Shown here: one piece after another, positions 1-6,091 of the stretch | Numbering within the stretch: the first letter of the stretch is position 1 | Layout: every line of letters begins with the position of its first letter | Assembly: GCA_016278435.1 (NCBI GenBank) | Contig: JADQBU010000145.1 | Location: 1 to 11,119 of the forward strand | Origin: Halanaerobiales bacterium | GTDB lineage: Bacteria; Bacillota; Halanaerobiia; Halanaerobiales; JADQBU01 | DNA length: 11,119 bases | Direction: 5' to 3' | Notes under the pieces: model-generated | What the model was told of the DNA's origin: nothing | Databases searched by the model: none | The model's input: only the letters and a program-made list of their open reading frames with translations | Position numbers and translations under genes: made by a program

Positions 1-2042
1 TTCTGATTGGACCTTGCCATGCTAAAAAGAGTGAGTTTGAAGGATATAAAAATGTTGCGGGTGTTTTGACCTATGATGAACTTGTTGAACTGGGAGAAGA
101 ATTAAAAAGTTTAAAATTACAGAATTTTACAAATGTTGAAGAAAATGATTATGAAGTAAATGCTAATAAGATTGGTGCTGATAAATCAAGACTGATTCCC
201 CTGTCAGGAGGGTTATTGAAGGCGGTATCAGATGAAAAAGATAGTGATAAGTATCTCCGGGTTGAGGGGAAGGAGAGAATAATAGAGTTATTTGATTCAT
301 TAAATGAAGGTGAGATCAGCCCCAGATTTATTGATGCCCTCTTTTGTGAAGGTTGTATCAATGGTGCTGGGTTAACACAGTCGAGTTATTTTAAAAAGGA
401 AAATGCAGTTAGAAAACATGTAAAATTATTTCAAGATAAGGATATGGCTCAGTATAAAAAAATTGAAGGTATAGATTTATCTACCAGTTTTACTGAAGAT
501 TATCAGAAATTAGAGGAACCAGATGAAGATGAAATCTGGGCTATTCTAAATAAGACCAATAAGTATTCTGATGATGATCTTCTGAACTGCGGTGCCTGTG
601 GATATAGTACCTGTAAGGGAAAGGCTACCGCAGTGTATCAAGGGTTAGCAGAGGTCGAAATGTGTCTGCCCTACCTCCTGACTGAAAAACGATCGGAGGT
701 AAAGGAAGTACAGGATTTAAACCGTGAACTTGACAGCCTTATAAACTCTTCCTATGATGGGATGCTGGTAGTTGATAATAATGGTATTATTGAACGCATA
801 AATGATTCTTATTTAGAGATGGTAGGTTTAAGCAGAGAGAATTTACTGGGAAAAAATATTTCAGAACTGGAACAGGAAAGGGTTATCTATCCTGCAGTTT
901 CTCTGAAGTGTTTTCGTGAAAAAAGGAACATCACAATAGTACAGAATACTAGCAATGGAAAGAGAATTTTAGCAACTGCAACTCCCATTATTATGGAAGA
1001 TAAGAAATGGGAGAGGGTCATAGTAAATGCCCGTGATTTAAAGGAACTCGATATCCTGGTTAAAGACAGTGAGACCAGAGATAAGATTGTAGAACACAAT
1101 GACGGTTCGGTTAAAATCATCAGTAAATCACCTGCCATGAATAATATAATAAAACTTGCCAACAGGATCGGAAATACTGATTCAACCGCTTTAATTACAG
1201 GTGAATCCGGTGTTGGAAAAGAAGTCATTGCCCGTTACATTCATGACTTAAATCAGGAACGGGATAACTTTATTAAGATTAACTGTACTTCTATTCCCGA
1301 AAATCTCCTGGAATCAGAGCTGTTTGGTTACGAAGATGGAGCTTTCAGTGGTGCAAGAAAAGAAGGGAAACCTGGTTTAATAGAAAAAGCCCACAGAGGA
1401 ACACTTTTTCTGGATGAAATTGGAGAATTACCACTTAATATGCAGGCTAAATTGCTCCAGGTGATTCAGGAACATGTTGTTACAAGAATAGGAGGAGTAG
1501 ATACTATAACTGTTGATTTCCGGTTAATTACCGCAACTAATCGCAATTTAAAGGATATGGTTGATAACGGAAAATTTAGAGAAGATCTATATTACCGGTT
1601 AAATGTAGTCCCGATTCATATCCCGCCATTAAGGGAACGACGGGGTGATATTCTGCCTCTGGTTAACTACTATATGCAGAAATTAAATCGACAGTATAAT
1701 GAAGATATTAAACTGAGCAGGGAAGCAGAACAGTTATTATACAAATATGACTGGCCGGGAAATACAAGAGAATTAATGAATTTGTTGGAGCGGATTATTG
1801 TAACGAATGAAGAGAACTATATTGATAAAAACCAGTTAAATAAATTTATTGATTTCAGTAGTGATGAAAAATATAGGATTATTGTTAATGATGTTTTGCC
1901 TCTGAAGGAAGCAGTAACTATTGTGGAAAGAGAATTATTGAAAATGGCTGGAGAAAAAGGGGATACAACTTATGATATCGCTGAGATATTAGGGGTTAAT
2001 CAGTCAACGGTTGTCAGAAAGATGAAGAAGTACTTCAATTGA
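1..2042 (+). CDS. Sigma-54-dependent activator with [FeFe]-hydrogenase-like sensor domain (5' end missing)
   Basis: The reading frame is open to the left edge, with its first whole codon at base 3. The in-window TTG at 66 is not the true start, because the upstream codons encode IGPCHAKKSEFEGYKNVAGV, a hydrogenase H-cluster motif 2 (compare MPCTAKKFE in the HydA of this window). Numbering from base 3 (679 residues): PCHAKKSE at 4-11; a degenerate H-cluster motif 3, CEGCINGAG, with C115 and C118; an Fe-S domain with C196, C199, C204 and C221 (CX2CX4CX16C); a PAS domain at about 240-345; and an AAA+ sigma-54 activation domain with Walker A GESGVGKE (400-407), sigma-54 contact loop GAFSGA (446-451; usual form GAFTGA), Walker B GTLFLDEIGELP (from 466) and WPGNTREL (from 584). 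A Fis/TyrR-like helix-turn-helix ends the protein. Known for the family: ATP-driven opening of sigma-54 promoter complexes. Inference: it senses H2 or redox state and activates the hydrogenase operon downstream. The missing N-terminus probably holds ferredoxin-type clusters and H-cluster motif 1. Confidence 0.93.
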   Translation, partial: LIGPCHAKKSEFEGYKNVAGVLTYDELVELGEELKSLKLQNFTNVEENDYEVNANKIGADKSRLIPLSGGLLKAVSDEKDSDKYLRVEGKERIIELFDSLNEGEISPRFIDALFCEGCINGAGLTQSSYFKKENAVRKHVKLFQDKDMAQYKKIEGIDLSTSFTEDYQKLEEPDEDEIWAILNKTNKYSDDDLLNCGACGYSTCKGKATAVYQGLAEVEMCLPYLLTEKRSEVKEVQDLNRELDSLINSSYDGMLVVDNNGIIERINDSYLEMVGLSRENLLGKNISELEQERVIYPAVSLKCFREKRNITIVQNTSNGKRILATATPIIMEDKKWERVIVNARDLKELDILVKDSETRDKIVEHNDGSVKIISKSPAMNNIIKLANRIGNTDSTALITGESGVGKEVIARYIHDLNQERDNFIKINCTSIPENLLESELFGYEDGAFSGARKEGKPGLIEKAHRGTLFLDEIGELPLNMQAKLLQVIQEHVVTRIGGVDTITVDFRLITATNRNLKDMVDNGKFREDLYYRLNVVPIHIPPLRERRGDILPLVNYYMQKLNRQYNEDIKLSREAEQLLYKYDWPGNTRELMNLLERIIVTNEENYIDKNQLNKFIDFSSDEKYRIIVNDVLPLKEAVTIVERELLKMAGEKGDTTYDIAEILGVNQSTVVRKMKKYFN

Positions 2043-2057
2043 TTCAAAAACGAATTA

Positions 2058-2069
2058 TTTAATGCAAAT
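2058..2069. repeat. Direct-repeat copy of TTTAATGCAAAT
   Basis: This 12-bp word is identical to 2127-2138, with the copies 69 bp apart start to start. The second copy is half of a perfect inverted repeat, whereas this copy lacks the right arm and would be a half-site. It could be a second, weaker activator site. In AT-rich DNA a 12-bp match may still be chance. Confidence 0.35.
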
Positions 2070-2077
2070 CCGAATCA

Positions 2078-2120
2078 AGAGCAATATTCACTACTTTGTG
2101 AAATATTGCTCTAATTTTTT
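2078..2120 (+). terminator. Rho-independent terminator after the activator gene
   Basis: The left arm AGAGCAATATTCAC (2078-2091) and right arm GTGAAATATTGCTCT (2098-2112) pair over 14 bp with one bulged A and a 6-nt loop. A T-rich tract (AATTTTTTATTTATTTT) follows. It lies 36 bp after the activator stop codon and separates that gene from the hydrogenase operon. The stem contains GCAATATT words that recur near the sigma-54 promoter, so it could also overlap a binding site. Confidence 0.8.
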
Positions 2121-2125
2121 ATTTA

Positions 2126-2149
2126 TTTTAATGCAAATAGGCATTAAAA
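2126..2149. promoter_or_regulatory. Perfect 9-bp inverted repeat, candidate activator-binding site (UAS)
   Basis: TTTTAATGC (2126-2134) and GCATTAAAA (2141-2149) are exact reverse complements around a 6-nt spacer. The centre is about 131 bp upstream of the predicted sigma-54 transcription start (about 2269), within the usual enhancer range for activators of this class. The word TTTAATGCAAAT in the left half (2127-2138) is repeated exactly at 2058-2069, just after the activator stop codon. Assigning it to the upstream activator is inference from position. A hairpin-only role is possible, but the arms are AT-rich. Confidence 0.5.
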
Positions 2150-2199
2150 ATTAGCTTTGAACAGAGTGGGTTAGACTGAGGTATTGTTAAAAAGCCTTT

Positions 2200-2221
2200 A
2201 ATATTGGGATTCTGCAATATT
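2200..2221. repeat. Inverted repeat AATATTG/CAATATT upstream of the sigma-54 promoter
   Basis: AATATTG (2200-2206) and CAATATT (2215-2221) are perfect 7-bp arms around an 8-nt spacer, centred about 58 bp upstream of the predicted start. The word GCAATATTCA here (2214-2223) is identical to 2081-2090 in the terminator stem, and GCAATATT occurs again at 2256-2263 across the -12 element. It may be a regulator site, but the role is unknown. Confidence 0.35.
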
Positions 2222-2242
2222 CAATAGCTTAAATAGAAAACC

Positions 2243-2258
2243 TGGCATGAACCATGCA
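2243..2258 (+). promoter_or_regulatory. Sigma-54 (-24/-12) promoter of the hydrogenase operon
   Basis: TGGCATGAACCATGCA matches the consensus TGGCACGNNNNTTGCA with two differences. The essential GG (2244-2245) and GC (2256-2257) doublets are present at the correct one-helical-turn spacing. The predicted start is about 2269, giving a leader of about 160 nt before the hydC GTG at 2429. A sigma-54 activator gene ends about 200 bp upstream, which strongly supports the call. It drives the hydC-hydB-hydA-rex operon. Confidence 0.8.
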
Positions 2259-2278
2259 ATATTAATACAGGTAGGTAC

Positions 2279-2296
2279 ATGTGAAAAATAAGACAA
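2279..2296. promoter_or_regulatory. Weak Rex-like box in the leader
   Basis: ATGTGAAAAATAAGACAA matches 12 of 18 positions of a Rex consensus recalled from Bacillus (TTGTGAAATAATTCACAA). The left half is good and the right half is poor. It starts about 10 bp after the predicted sigma-54 start, where a repressor could block elongation. The only extra support is that rex lies in the same operon. Confidence 0.2.
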
Positions 2297-2319
2297 TTAT
2301 TTAGCGGTAATTAATGAGA

Positions 2320-2348
2320 TTGATTTCACATTCACAAATAATTAATAT
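2320..2348 (+). promoter_or_regulatory. Candidate Rex box overlapping a weak sigma-A-like promoter
   Basis: TTGATTTCACATTCACAA (2320-2337) has a perfect right Rex half-site (TTCACAA) but only TTG of the left half, 11 of 18 against the recalled consensus. The same bases give a -35-like TTGATT (2320-2325), 17 bp from a -10-like TAATAT (2343-2348). Each hexamer matches 4 of 6. A Rex-repressed second promoter for the hydrogenase operon is possible, but both signals are weak. Confidence 0.25.
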
Positions 2349-2428
2349 AAAGGGGGTATACAGGGGTAACTAATTTTAAAATTGTAGAAGAAAAAAGTTA
2401 AAAAAATAAAGGGAGGGTGAATTAGTCA

Positions 2429-2986
2429 GTGTATAGTAATGAAATAATATTTGATTTTGATGTAGAGAATCTTACTCCAGTTTTAAAAAAGAAAAGGCAG
2501 GGCAATGAATCTATAAATGAAGCTATTGCCCGGGAACTGGATGTTATCTTAACCAAGTATAAAGGACAGGGTGACTCATTGTTGGAAGTGCTTCATCAGG
2601 TACAGCAACTAATAGGTTTTATACCAAGGCCGGTTCAGATGAAAATTGCCAGGGAGCTTGATGTTGCTCCTGGAGAAGTAACGAGCGTTATATCCTTTTA
2701 TGCCCATTTTACTGAAAAACCCAAAGGCAAATATCAGATTGCCCTCTGTAAGGGAACGGCCTGTTATGTTAAGGGGTCGGCTGATATTATTAAGAGAATA
2801 GAAAAAGAATATGGGATAAAACCAGGTGAATCTACTGATGATGGTCTATTTTCTCTTGAAGTAGTAAGATGTCTGGGGTGCTGTGGCCTGTCACCGGCAA
2901 TGACCGTTAACGGAGAAGCTCATGGGTTACTAAATCCAGAAAAAGCAATTAATATCCTGGAAAAATGTAAAAACAGAGGAATGTAA
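2429..2986 (+). CDS. hydC: NuoE-like [2Fe-2S] subunit of the multimeric [FeFe]-hydrogenase
   Basis: This is a 185-residue protein of the 24-kDa NuoE / HydC / HndA family. These thioredoxin-like [2Fe-2S] subunits pass electrons between the flavin subunit and the rest of the complex in the cytoplasm. The ligand pattern is C107-X4-C112 (CKGTAC) and C148-X3-C152 (CLGCC), with an extra C151. A helical N-terminal domain at about 30-95 includes LLEVLHQVQQLIGFIP and FYAHF, typical of the family. It is slightly longer than the usual 160 or so residues because of about 25 N-terminal residues (FDFDVENLTPVLKKK). The GTG start is supported by GGAGGGTGA at 2412-2420, 8 nt upstream. It is the first gene of the operon, 12 bp before hydB. 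Confidence 0.93.
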   Translation: MYSNEIIFDFDVENLTPVLKKKRQGNESINEAIARELDVILTKYKGQGDSLLEVLHQVQQLIGFIPRPVQMKIARELDVAPGEVTSVISFYAHFTEKPKGKYQIALCKGTACYVKGSADIIKRIEKEYGIKPGESTDDGLFSLEVVRCLGCCGLSPAMTVNGEAHGLLNPEKAINILEKCKNRGM

Positions 2987-2998
2987 GGGGGGTTAATA

Positions 2999-5900
2999 AT
3001 GAACCAAAAGAAAATTAATTCACTTGCCGAATTAGATAATCTTAAAGGAAAATTTACCGGTAATCATGATTATGAGGAGGATACCAGGGTTGTAATTGGA
3101 ATGGGTACCTGTGGTATTGCCGCTGGAGCTGAGGAGGTAAGAAAGGCAGTTCTGTCTGAGATTGAGCAAAGAAATCTGCAGAATGTTAAAGTAACTCAGA
3201 CCGGTTGTATTGGATTTTGTGGTAAAGAACCTCTACTGGAGATAAGACAAGGTGATACCAGGGTTATCTACGGAAAGATGGATGAAAATAAAGCCAGGGA
3301 GGTTGTTGACCAGAATATAATTGATGGTAATATCATCTCGGGTTGGACAATTTCCGAAGATGATGACTTTTTTAAGTCCCAAACCCGGATTGTTTTAAGA
3401 AACTGTGGGATTATTGATCCGGAAGATATAAAGGAAGCAATAGCCAATGATGGTTATCAGGCTCTGGGCTATGCTTTAACTGAAATGTCACCGGAAAATG
3501 TAGTCACAGAGATTACCGATGCCCGTCTCAGGGGCCGGGGAGGAGCCGGTTTCCCTACAGGTATCAAGTGGAAATTTGCAGCAGGTAATAAGAGTGACCA
3601 GAAATATATCATCTGTAATGCCGATGAAGGGGACCCCGGTGCTTTTATGGATAGAAGTGTTCTGGAGGGTGACCCCCATAGATTGATTGAAGGTATGGCT
3701 ATCGCTGGGTATGCCATAGGTGCCAGCATGGGTTATATCTACTGTAGGGCCGAGTACCCACTGGCCATTGCCCGTCTGAAAAAAGCTATCAATGATGCCC
3801 GTGAGCATGGTCTTCTAGGGGGAAATATCTTTAACAGTGGATTTAACTTTGACCTGGAAATCAGGCTGGGAGCCGGAGCATTTGTCTGTGGTGAAGAAAC
3901 TGCCTTGATATCTTCAATCGAAGGTAAAAGAGGGGAACCATTTCCCAAACCACCATTTCCAGCTGAAGAAGGACTATGGGGAAAACCAACTATAATCAAT
4001 AATGTTGAAACCCTGGCCAATGTACCGGAAATAATCAGGCTTGGTAAGGACTGGTTTAAGTCGATTGGAACTGAAAATAGTCCGGGGACCAAGGTCTTTG
4101 CCCTGGCTGGAAAGATCAAGAATAATGGTCTGGTTGAAATACCGATGGGAACTCCTCTGGGTGAGATTATCTTTGACATCGGGGGTGGCCTGGAAGATAA
4201 TGCAAACTTTAAGGCTGCTCAGACCGGTGGGCCCTCCGGAGGCTGTATTCCAGTACAACATCTGAATGTACCGATAGATTATGACTCCCTGCAGGAACTG
4301 GGGACAATTATGGGGTCCGGGGGATTAATAGTCATGGATGAAAGAACCTGTATGGTAGACCTGGCTAAATACTTTATTGATTTTTGCCGGGAAGAATCCT
4401 GTGGTCAATGTACACCCTGCCGGATAGGAACAACCCGGATGATGGAGATTTTAGAGAGGATTTCAAATGGTGAGGGTAAGAAAGAAGATATTGATTTATT
4501 ACTGGAAATGGGTCAGCAGATTAAAGATTCATCATTCTGTGGGCTTGGCCAGACTGCTCCCAATCCTGTTTTGAGTACCATCCGTTATTTTAAAGATGAA
4601 TACCTTGAACATGTTGAAAAACATTATTGTAAAGCATCTCGCTGTGCCCCCTTGTTCAATTCGCCCTGTCAGAATGCCTGCCCGGCTAATGTAGATATTC
4701 CTATTTACATCGACCTCATTCGCCAGGGCAAATATAAGGAAGCCTACAGGGTAATCCAGAATGAAAATCCACTGGTTTTAATTTGCGGCCGGGTCTGTTA
4801 TAACCTCTGTGAAGGTGCCTGTAACCGCAACTCTCTTGATGAACCTCTGGCTGTCAGAGAACTTAAACGTTTTGCCAGTGATTATGTATTGAAAAATGAA
4901 GGGGGATTTCCGGTACCAGAAATAGCTGAAGAGAAAAACAGGAAGGTAGCAGTAATCGGTTCAGGGCCTTCGGGACTAACAGCAGCTTTTTATCTTCGGA
5001 AAAAGGGTTACCAGGTGACCATATTTGAAGCCATGCCTGTAATTGGTGGTATGTTAGCTACTGGGATTCCCGAATTTAGACTGCCCCGGGAACTGTTGAA
5101 TGAAGAGATTACTGTTTTAACTACCATGGGGGTAGAAATAATTTCAGACACCAGGATTGGTAAAGATATCAAGTTGAAAGAATTGAAAGAACAGGGCTTT
5201 GAGGCATTATATCTGGCAGTCGGTGCCCATAAGGACCTAGTACCGGGAATAGAAGGAGAAGAACTGGAAGGTGTCTATTCCGGAATTGAAATTCTGAAAG
5301 AGATAAATCTGGAAAATGATATAGATATGAAGGATAAAAGGATAGCAATCATCGGGGGTGGAAATGCTGCCATTGATGCCGCCCGTAATGTAGTCCGGCT
5401 GGGTGCAAAAAAAGTTGATATAATTTACCGCCGGACCAGGGAAGATATGCCGGCTCACCGGGAAGAAATTAAAGAGGCAGAATATGAACAGGTTAAAATG
5501 AACTGCCTGGTAAATCCAGTTAAAATAATCGGTGAAAATGGTAAGGTTAAAGCTCTGGAATGTGTCAGGATTAAAGGAGGAGAATTTGATAACAGTGGTA
5601 GAAGGAGTCCTGAACCTGTTGCCGATTCTAATTTTACAATCGATGTAGATGTTGTTATATCGGCAATAGGTCAATCAGTTGATCAGAGTTTTAACCAGGG
5701 TGATATAAAGATTACACTTAATAATGGAAAAACGATAGCAGCAGATGAAGAAGGAAAGACGAATGTCTCCTGGATTTTTGCCGGAGGAGATTGTGTAACC
5801 GGTCCGGCTACTGTTGTAGAAGCCATCCAGGAGGGTAAAGTAGCTGCTGGCTCCATCGATAAATATCTAGGTGGAGATGGAGAGGTTGTTACTCCTCTGG

Positions 5901-6079
5901 ATATAGAAAGAAAGATTTCTGGATCTATCATGGAAAAAGAAAAACCAAGAGTTAAAATGCCAACAATTTTATTATCAGAGAGAAAACGCGGATTTAAAGA
6001 GATTGAAAAAGGTTATTCCGAGGACCAGGCAGTAGATGAAGCTTGCCGCTGCCTGCGCTGCGACGTAGAAAACAAGTAA
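2999..6079 (+). CDS. hydB: NuoF-like hydrogenase subunit fused to a GltD/NfnB-like NADPH-type oxidoreductase
   Basis: This 1026-residue fusion has three parts. First, at about 25-115, an HndB/HydB-type thioredoxin-like [2Fe-2S] domain (TCGIAAGA, TGCIGFC) shows only three cysteines: C38, C70 and C74. Second, at about 130-545, a NuoF-type FMN/NAD(H) module carries GRGGAGF (179-185), CNADEGDPGAF (from 206), a GAGAFVCGEETA segment with C297, and a [4Fe-4S] site C468-X2-C471-X2-C474 plus C514. Third, from about 545, a GltD/NfnB-like module has a cysteine-rich Fe-S domain (C549, C557, C561; C596, C600, C604, C608), an FAD fold GSGPSG (654-659), a second nucleotide fold GGGNAA (786-791) followed by YRRTRED, as in NADPH-binding relatives, and AGGDCVTGPATVVEA (from 928). 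It ends in EACRCLRC. HydB proteins are typically about 600 residues with C-terminal ferredoxin clusters, which this protein lacks. Known: NuoF modules oxidise or reduce NAD(H). Inferred: the extra module adds an NADP(H) or second bifurcating flavin site. SD AAGGGGGG lies 6 nt before the ATG. Confidence 0.93.
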   Translation: MNQKKINSLAELDNLKGKFTGNHDYEEDTRVVIGMGTCGIAAGAEEVRKAVLSEIEQRNLQNVKVTQTGCIGFCGKEPLLEIRQGDTRVIYGKMDENKAREVVDQNIIDGNIISGWTISEDDDFFKSQTRIVLRNCGIIDPEDIKEAIANDGYQALGYALTEMSPENVVTEITDARLRGRGGAGFPTGIKWKFAAGNKSDQKYIICNADEGDPGAFMDRSVLEGDPHRLIEGMAIAGYAIGASMGYIYCRAEYPLAIARLKKAINDAREHGLLGGNIFNSGFNFDLEIRLGAGAFVCGEETALISSIEGKRGEPFPKPPFPAEEGLWGKPTIINNVETLANVPEIIRLGKDWFKSIGTENSPGTKVFALAGKIKNNGLVEIPMGTPLGEIIFDIGGGLEDNANFKAAQTGGPSGGCIPVQHLNVPIDYDSLQELGTIMGSGGLIVMDERTCMVDLAKYFIDFCREESCGQCTPCRIGTTRMMEILERISNGEGKKEDIDLLLEMGQQIKDSSFCGLGQTAPNPVLSTIRYFKDEYLEHVEKHYCKASRCAPLFNSPCQNACPANVDIPIYIDLIRQGKYKEAYRVIQNENPLVLICGRVCYNLCEGACNRNSLDEPLAVRELKRFASDYVLKNEGGFPVPEIAEEKNRKVAVIGSGPSGLTAAFYLRKKGYQVTIFEAMPVIGGMLATGIPEFRLPRELLNEEITVLTTMGVEIISDTRIGKDIKLKELKEQGFEALYLAVGAHKDLVPGIEGEELEGVYSGIEILKEINLENDIDMKDKRIAIIGGGNAAIDAARNVVRLGAKKVDIIYRRTREDMPAHREEIKEAEYEQVKMNCLVNPVKIIGENGKVKALECVRIKGGEFDNSGRRSPEPVADSNFTIDVDVVISAIGQSVDQSFNQGDIKITLNNGKTIAADEEGKTNVSWIFAGGDCVTGPATVVEAIQEGKVAAGSIDKYLGGDGEVVTPLDIERKISGSIMEKEKPRVKMPTILLSERKRGFKEIEKGYSEDQAVDEACRCLRCDVENK

Positions 6080-6085
6080 AGGGGG
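6079..6085 (+). promoter_or_regulatory. Ribosome-binding site that decides the hydA start
   Basis: AGGGGG directly abuts the ATG at 6086, leaving no spacing, but sits 6 nt before the in-frame ATG at 6092. The second ATG is therefore the likelier start, which shortens the protein by two residues. Confidence 0.65.
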
Positions 6086-6091
6086 ATGAAG

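Noticed and set aside
66..2042. TTG at 66 as the start of the activator
   Set aside because: The frame is open to base 3 and the upstream codons encode a conserved H-cluster motif 2, so the gene begins outside the window.
2157..2187. TTGAAC-19-TATTGT as a sigma-A promoter for the hydrogenase operon
   Set aside because: Spacing and -10 are poor, and a far better sigma-54 promoter lies downstream.
2183..2203. TTGTTAAAAAGCCTTTAAT as a Rex site of the TTGTTAA-N4-TTAACAA type
   Set aside because: Only the left half matches; the right half fails at most positions.
2247..2291. Small reading frame encoding MNHAILIQVGTCEK
   Set aside because: It overlaps the sigma-54 promoter and has no ribosome-binding site. 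The faint likeness of VGTC to the HydB N-terminus is too short to mean anything.
2314..2373. 19-codon reading frame in the hydrogenase leader
   Set aside because: It has no Shine-Dalgarno sequence and no recognisable peptide; it arises readily in AT-rich DNA.
2372..2383. Palindrome AATTTTAAAATT before hydC
   Set aside because: Pure A/T self-complementary words are frequent by chance at this composition, and there is no supporting context.
3469..4265. Long antisense and out-of-frame reading frames inside hydB
   Set aside because: They lie over a strongly conserved coding region, lack ribosome-binding sites and encode no recognisable domains.
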